Positions 6,494 to 8,664 of a stretch of 8,664 nucleotides of DNA are shown here, one piece after another (the first letter of the stretch is position 1; each line of letters starts with the position of its first letter). The notes below the pieces were generated by a model. That model was not told the DNA's origin. It saw only the letters and a program-made list of their open reading frames with translations, and ran no database searches. A program made the translations under genes and the position numbers. The DNA comes from Flavobacteriales bacterium (GTDB taxonomy: Bacteria; Bacteroidota; Bacteroidia; Flavobacteriales_E; Vicingaceae): NCBI GenBank assembly GCA_016763135.1, contig JAESUI010000365.1, forward strand, positions 1 to 8,664, read 5' to 3'.

Positions 6494-7608
6494 TAAAACT
6501 TTCTTCCTTTCCATTCAAACGTCATTATCATTGATGCAATCCAAACTACAACAATATAGATTGGATAAATAACTTGAACAGGAATAAAATAAAACAACGC
6601 TTTTTCTCTCCTAAAGAAAGATGCAACCAAAAATAGTAATATAAAATCAATAAGCCATTTAGAAAATAATAAGATTACAAGTATTGTACTATATTTTTCG
6701 ACCAATGGGATGCATAAATAGATAAAAATCAATGAAATATTCTGAATTAATACAATTGTGCTAAAAAACAGTAATAATTTATTTGAGTAATATTTTGTTT
6801 TTGAAGACCATCTTAGACGTTGATTAAGAAAACTAGAGAATGTTGATTCTGTTTCTGTTTCAACTACAAAATCTTTAGCTAAGAGCCCTTTTACATTCTT
6901 ATTATCAATGTTGAATTTTTCTAATAAAAAAACATCATCTCCAGATGGTGTTTCAAACGAATCAAAACCACCTACATTATTAAACGCTTCTTTTAAATAA
7001 GATAAATTAGCAGCATTATTTAAAATTGGATTTTTAAAATAAATAGCACCAAACTCCATTCCTTGAATCGCTAACATATCTAACATTTGAAAATTTGATA
7101 ACAACCCTCTTTTTTGCTTGAACATAACTGGGCCTAATAACATTTCTGTTTTAGAGTTAACCTGATTAGAAATATTTTTTAGCCAATTTTTAGGGAGTGT
7201 ACAATCAGCATCTGTCGTAGCTATTATGTCATACTTAGACTTTCCAATACCGTACTTTAGTCCTTCTTTTTTACTTGTTTCATCAATCAAGTCAACTAAA
7301 TTGATGTTTAATTCACAAGTAGAAATAAACGCATCCACTACTTCTTTTGTCTTATCTGTTGAATGATCATTAATAATTATTATTTCAAAATTACTTTTAT
7401 TATAATCCTGATTTTTTAATGATTCTAAGCAATTAAGAATACTTTTCTCTTCGTTTCTTACTGGAATAATAACTGAAATTTTCTTTGATTCTTCACCTAA
7501 TTCATTCTTCTTTTTGCTTCTCTCTCCTATAAAGCCTATAATTACCCACCCTATTGAATACAAATAGATTACAGTAATAAAAACTAATATAGCAACAAAG
7601 TAAATCAC
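6493..7608 (-). CDS. Membrane-anchored family 2 glycosyltransferase
   Basis: This 371-residue glycosyltransferase transfers a sugar from a nucleotide sugar, probably to a lipid or glycan acceptor at the inner membrane. A TM segment occupies about residues 3-28, followed by the GT-A domain: SVIIPVRNEE (45-54), IINDHSTD (78-85), DAD (133-135, metal and nucleotide-sugar binding), SGDD (222-225, with the catalytic acid region) and QRLRW (263-267, the Q-x-x-R-W motif of membrane GT2 enzymes). Hydrophobic segments follow at about 278-300, 308-330 and 340-362. The start is GTG at 7608-7606, overlapping the upstream stop as GTGA. AGAAAGG runs straight into the GTG, so the spacing is unusual. The stop overlaps the permease start (TAATG). 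The acceptor is unknown. Confidence 0.93.
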   Translation of the reverse strand: MIYFVAILVFITVIYLYSIGWVIIGFIGERSKKKNELGEESKKISVIIPVRNEEKSILNCLESLKNQDYNKSNFEIIIINDHSTDKTKEVVDAFISTCELNINLVDLIDETSKKEGLKYGIGKSKYDIIATTDADCTLPKNWLKNISNQVNSKTEMLLGPVMFKQKRGLLSNFQMLDMLAIQGMEFGAIYFKNPILNNAANLSYLKEAFNNVGGFDSFETPSGDDVFLLEKFNIDNKNVKGLLAKDFVVETETESTFSSFLNQRLRWSSKTKYYSNKLLLFFSTIVLIQNISLIFIYLCIPLVEKYSTILVILLFSKWLIDFILLFLVASFFRREKALFYFIPVQVIYPIYIVVVWIASMIMTFEWKGRKF

Positions 7609-8561
7609 CTTTCTTTTAATATTTTAAAACTCTTCAAATTACCTAACCCTGCTAATGCAGGTAAAGCAACATTAATTAACCAAAGTAAAACAGATGCTAA
7701 TATAATTTGAATCTCCATGTCTGAAATTGTTCCAAAAACAAATAAAGCTACAGAACCTCTCACTCCTATTTCAGAAATTAATATAGTGGGAATCATTGAG
7801 GCAAACATAAAGCACACGGGAATTAATAATAAATCATTTATAGTAACAAATGATATTCCAAAGGCTTTTAACACCAACCAAAACTGCAATGAAAATACTA
7901 CATACCTCAAAAAACTAAAAATCAACATATTCAGCAATTCAATAAAAGAAAATTCTGATAATGCGTTAAAAAAAGCTTTATCTCTAAAGTATTTAATTTT
8001 ATTAAAAACTACCTCCATTTTATTTACCATGAAATAAAAAAGTAGTAACCCGAAAACTAACAGAAATAAAATTAAGTTTATCAGAACAGAGTCAATTTCA
8101 ATATTGAATTTATCCTGGGTTAATAAAAACCCAAAACCTCCCAGTAATAATGTTATTAGCACTTGGCTAAAACTCGAAACTGATATTTTCAATGTATTTT
8201 CTTTGAATAAGTTTTTATCTAGTAATAATGCTCTTGCAGGTATTTCTCCAATCCTATTAGGAGTAATCAAACCTAATGTTATTCCTGTAATTGTTATCTT
8301 AAAGGCTTTTAAGAAAGAGATTTTTTCTACTTTCCTTATGGCATAACGCCATTTCATAGCTTCGATTCCCCAATTAATAAAAACCATTAAAACTGCTAAA
8401 ATAATCAGTGCATAATTTACACCCTCTATGTTTGCATGCTGAAGGTTAAGTATAAAATTATCTTTTAGTTTTATATATATAAACCAAACAGCAGCAACAC
8501 CTATGATAATCCTGAAAAGTAAATTGATATATTTGTATAACTTATTGGTTTTCAAAATCAA
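7605..8561 (-). CDS. LPG-synthase transmembrane-region family protein (flippase-like, UPF0104/TIGR00374)
   Basis: The 318-residue protein is almost entirely hydrophobic, with about seven or eight predicted membrane helices, and belongs to the family of the membrane half of MprF and AglD. Motifs include NWGIEAMKWRYAI (63-75), GITLGLITPNRIGE (93-106) and PTILISEIGVRGSVALF (258-274). In MprF this half flips lysyl-phosphatidylglycerol; in others it accompanies glycosyltransferases of lipid-linked sugars. No aminoacyl-transferase domain is present, so it cannot be a complete MprF. The start is TTG at 8561-8559; no in-frame ATG precedes TM1, an in-frame TAA lies four codons upstream of the TTG, and the first in-frame ATG is at about residue 59. 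A second TTG two codons on is an alternative start. It is the first gene of the minus-strand operon, and its TGA overlaps the glycosyltransferase GTG. Confidence 0.87.
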   Translation of the reverse strand: MILKTNKLYKYINLLFRIIIGVAAVWFIYIKLKDNFILNLQHANIEGVNYALIILAVLMVFINWGIEAMKWRYAIRKVEKISFLKAFKITITGITLGLITPNRIGEIPARALLLDKNLFKENTLKISVSSFSQVLITLLLGGFGFLLTQDKFNIEIDSVLINLILFLLVFGLLLFYFMVNKMEVVFNKIKYFRDKAFFNALSEFSFIELLNMLIFSFLRYVVFSLQFWLVLKAFGISFVTINDLLLIPVCFMFASMIPTILISEIGVRGSVALFVFGTISDMEIQIILASVLLWLINVALPALAGLGNLKSFKILKER

Positions 8562-8604
8562 GTATTTTTTAACTTATAATTAATACGTTTAAGTTTTATT
8601 ATTG

Positions 8605-8664
8605 GTGACTAAAGATAAAATAATATTAGGAATTGACCCTGGAACAAATATAATGGGTTATGGT
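8605..8664 (+). CDS. ruvC: Holliday junction endonuclease RuvC, N-terminal fragment
   Basis: Only the first 20 codons are in the window, and the frame continues past the right edge. They encode the RuvC N-terminal strand with the signature IILGIDPGTNIMGYG, containing the first catalytic aspartate (D11 here, equivalent to E. coli D7). RuvC resolves Holliday junctions with RuvAB. The start is taken as GTG 8605; TTG at 8602 is in frame and cannot be excluded. The gene is divergent from the minus-strand operon, with 43 AT-rich bases between the starts. TACGTTTA at 8584-8591 matches the Bacteroidetes -7 element at all but its final base, but no clear -33 element accompanies it. Confidence 0.9.
   Translation, partial: MTKDKIILGIDPGTNIMGYG

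Noticed and set aside
6494..6514. Upstream ATG as the permease start
   Set aside because: It would overlap the glycosyltransferase by 22 bases, whereas the ATG at 6493 has the better ribosome binding site and the TAATG junction.
7605..8561. Complete MprF lysylphosphatidylglycerol synthase
   Set aside because: Only the membrane family region is present; the C-terminal aminoacyl-transferase domain is missing and the gene ends at a clear stop overlapping the next gene.

Overview
The window looks like the chromosome of a member of the Bacteroidetes, most likely the order Flavobacteriales. It is AT-rich and densely packed. Start sites mostly lack strong Shine-Dalgarno sequences, and the protein set fits: an M61 glycyl-aminopeptidase-type protease with a PDZ domain, an AtoE-type short-chain fatty acid transporter, an OppC-like permease with a long insertion, and a small basic protein of a type I associate with flavobacteria. 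No phage, transposase, CRISPR array, tRNA or rRNA was seen.

Layout, left to right. (1) Bases 1-198 hold the 3' end of a plus-strand gene, tentatively the C-terminus of a VPS10/BNR-repeat 'glycosyl hydrolase'-like protein. It converges on a small minus-strand gene (274-483) across a strong bidirectional terminator. (2) A 270-bp divergent intergenic region (484-753) contains an unusual nested inverted repeat at 603-666. (3) A plus-strand operon (754-5253) encodes a secreted M61 protease, dihydrofolate reductase (start/stop overlap ATGA), a flavin reductase-like protein broken by a one-base deletion, and an AtoE-type transporter. (4) A minus-strand operon converges on it with only 4 bp between the stop codons. 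Read from the right it runs: LPG-synthase-type membrane protein, family 2 glycosyltransferase, OppC-type permease. All three genes overlap at start/stop codons (GTGA and TAATG), so they are probably translated together. (5) At the right edge, ruvC begins on the plus strand, divergent from the minus-strand operon.

How they work together. The plus-strand operon looks like a mixed housekeeping unit (proteolysis, folate metabolism, flavin chemistry, carboxylate transport) rather than one pathway. The minus-strand operon is more coherent: a flippase-like integral membrane protein and a membrane-anchored glycosyltransferase are a pairing typical of lipid-linked glycan or glycolipid synthesis, with an ABC importer/exporter-type permease added. 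Its substrate cannot be told from sequence. No clearly new defence or mobile system is visible. The best leads are the single-base lesion in the flavin reductase gene, the nested inverted repeat, and the tightly coupled flippase-like/GT2/OppC unit with its non-ATG starts.
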